Source: Furcasterigmium furcatum (lineage: Eukaryota > Ascomycota > Sordariomycetes > Glomerellales > Plectosphaerellaceae). Taken from it: 64,000 bases of DNA. Where the stretch lies: assembly GCA_001599815.1 (NCBI GenBank), contig BCIA01000004.1, positions 1,304,862-1,368,861 on the forward strand, written 5' to 3'. How positions within the stretch are numbered: the stretch's first letter is position 1; every line of letters begins with the position of its first letter. Position numbers and translations under genes: made by a program. The notes under the pieces are model-generated. The model ran no database searches and had not been told where the DNA came from. It saw only the letters and a program-made list of their open reading frames with translations. Positions 62,664-64,000 of this stretch are shown here, piece after piece.

Positions 62664-64000
62664 ATTCGCTCTCCCAGGATCGTCGGTCGTACATATATAG
62701 GGGCTAGAGAGCAAACAGACGAAATAGTAGAGCCCGTACAGGTCGGGTTCAGAGCCAGCCGTTTCGCACAGAAGGAAGAGCTGGGCGAGTGGTTCCCCCA
62801 GATCCTCGCCACCGCGGACAACAACCGTCGCATCTGGCTGTCGCGCCGCAGCCAGGCCCTCTGCATCCAGTTCATCATCATCGGTGTCATCTTTCTCGTC
62901 AATCTCAGCCTGACTGCCTTCGCCGCCGCCAACTACGATGACAAGAACGGAGTGGGCCTCATCTACGAAGGAAACTGCCAGACAGTCAAGCAGCTGGACC
63001 AGTGGCTTCACCTCCTGATCAACCTGCTGAGCACCGGCATGCTGGGAGCCAGCAGCTACGGGATGCAGCTACAGGCAGCTCCGACGCGCGCCAACGTCGA
63101 TGAAGCTCACAAGGCTGGAAAGTGGCTGGACATTGGCGCTCCGAGCATTCGCAACCTCAGATACATCGGCAACTGGAGGCGATTTGCCTGGGCCACCCTG
63201 GCCTTGAGCTCGGTACCCATCCATCTCATGTAAGGTCACGTCGTTTACCACCGCTAGGCACCGTCACCGGCTGACAACAGTGGCTCGCAGATACAACTCG
63301 GCTATCTTCCAGTCGTTGTCTTCCACTGTCTACACCGTCGCAGTCGTCAAGGACTCTTTCCTCGAGGGCGCATCATGGAGCACGTCCACGGCCGAGCAGA
63401 ATCGTGCAGGCGACTACAGTTGGGACGAGGAGCGGGTGAACCCACTGGGCATCAACTTTGCGCCGGTCAATTACACCCAGGTCATCCTCGACATCCAGCA
63501 GCACACCATATCGAATCCCGACTCGTACACAGACATGAACATGTCCGAATGCTTTGACCACTACGACGACTACTGGAAACCTCAAGGCGATGGCGTGGTG
63601 TTCGTGACCAACTCGTCCCTCCAAGCGCCTGCGGACGACAGCCTCCTCCTATACGTAATGATCATCCCGCGATCCGACGGCTGGGCTAAGAACATGTGGG
63701 CTTTGGGAAACGGAACCAACAAGTTCTCCGCCGGTAGCGATAATACACCATCCCCAATCGCCAGCTGGCAGCTCGGCCCGCCTCACTAGGGTGTCGCACG
63801 ATGCCTCGTCAGGGAGCCGCCTGCCGCTGCCTCCCGCTGCCGCTTTGAGTACTCGCCGCCCATTATGTGGACCGTATGCGGCCTCAACTTCATCAAGGCG
63901 ACCGTCATGCTGTGCATCTGGCTGCTCAGAGCATGGCAGAGTGAGAAGCGGAGCGGGAGCGAGCGGGAGATTCTGTATACTCTCGGCGACGCCATTTCAT
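62664..64000 (+). pseudogene. DUF6536-family membrane protein, 5'-truncated, with in-frame stop; continues past window end
   Basis: The open frame from 62664 has no ATG before the conserved region. It encodes SRRSQALCIQFIIIGVIFLV (membrane segment), YEGNCQTVKQLDQWLHLLIN, LSTGMLGASSYGMQLQAAPT and KWLDIGAPSIRNLRYIGNWR, the hallmark of DUF6536. A 61-nt intron (63230-63290) joins SVPIHLI to YNSAIFQSLSSTVYTVAVV. The frame meets TAG at 63787-63789, then continues in the same frame with EYSPPIMWTVCGLNFIKATV and REILYTLGDAIS as in intact relatives. The lack of a start and the stop suggest decay, though a missed intron or a sequence error at the stop is possible. Its 5' end lies only about 50 bases from the divergent 742-aa gene start. 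Confidence 0.65.

Overview
The window is nuclear DNA of a filamentous ascomycete (Pezizomycotina, most likely a Sordariomycete; species not determinable). Supporting signs are short GT-AG introns of about 48-92 nt, Zn2Cys6 regulators, Clr5, HeLo and DUF6536 family proteins, a Fot1/pogo-type transposon, and AT-rich stretches in which C-to-T and G-to-A changes dominate, as left by repeat-induced point mutation (RIP). No bacterial-style operons, rRNA, convincing tRNA or CRISPR were seen.

Left part (1-14500): a macro-domain protein, then the 3' end of a phosphotransferase (APH-type) gene split by an 812-bp AT-rich fold-back element; a small four-helix membrane protein; a Zn2Cys6 regulator (6 exons, 790 aa); a 2-kb gene-poor stretch; an aldo-keto reductase; and two alpha/beta hydrolases whose nucleophile position is cysteine.

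Sugar block (16400-23800): a secreted DUF4038/GH140-like glycosidase, a divergently transcribed hexose-type MFS transporter, and a secreted GH7 cellulase homologue that lacks two residues of the GH7 catalytic motif. The shared promoters hold XYR1/XlnR-like and CRE1/CreA-like motifs.

Middle (23800-39600): a membrane alpha/beta hydrolase, a broken F-box gene, an unrecognised 386-aa protein, two tandem-GFA-domain proteins, a Clr5-ankyrin protein (1220 aa) with a RIP-degraded copy of its own 5' end next to its 3' end, an APH-fold protein with a shortened catalytic loop, and a second Zn2Cys6 regulator.

Right part (40000-64000): a divergent pair made of a Dal5-type anion permease (12 exons) and a TauD-type dioxygenase, a plausible uptake-plus-cleavage module for sulfonates; a 1042-aa HeLo domain-E2 ubiquitin-conjugating fusion with an unrecognised C-terminal region; a prolyl oligopeptidase; a 1266-aa orphan; a 742-aa orphan whose third intron-exon junction region carries a whole Fot1-like transposon inside the intron; and a truncated DUF6536 membrane protein with an in-frame stop running off the window.

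The strongest candidates for something new are the HeLo-E2 fusion, the GH7 homologue lacking its acid/base residue, the intron-resident transposon, and an unusually high share of GC-AG introns (4 of 44 resolved). All exon models given with coordinates were checked to keep the reading frame and sum to whole codons. Product names rest on motif recognition only.
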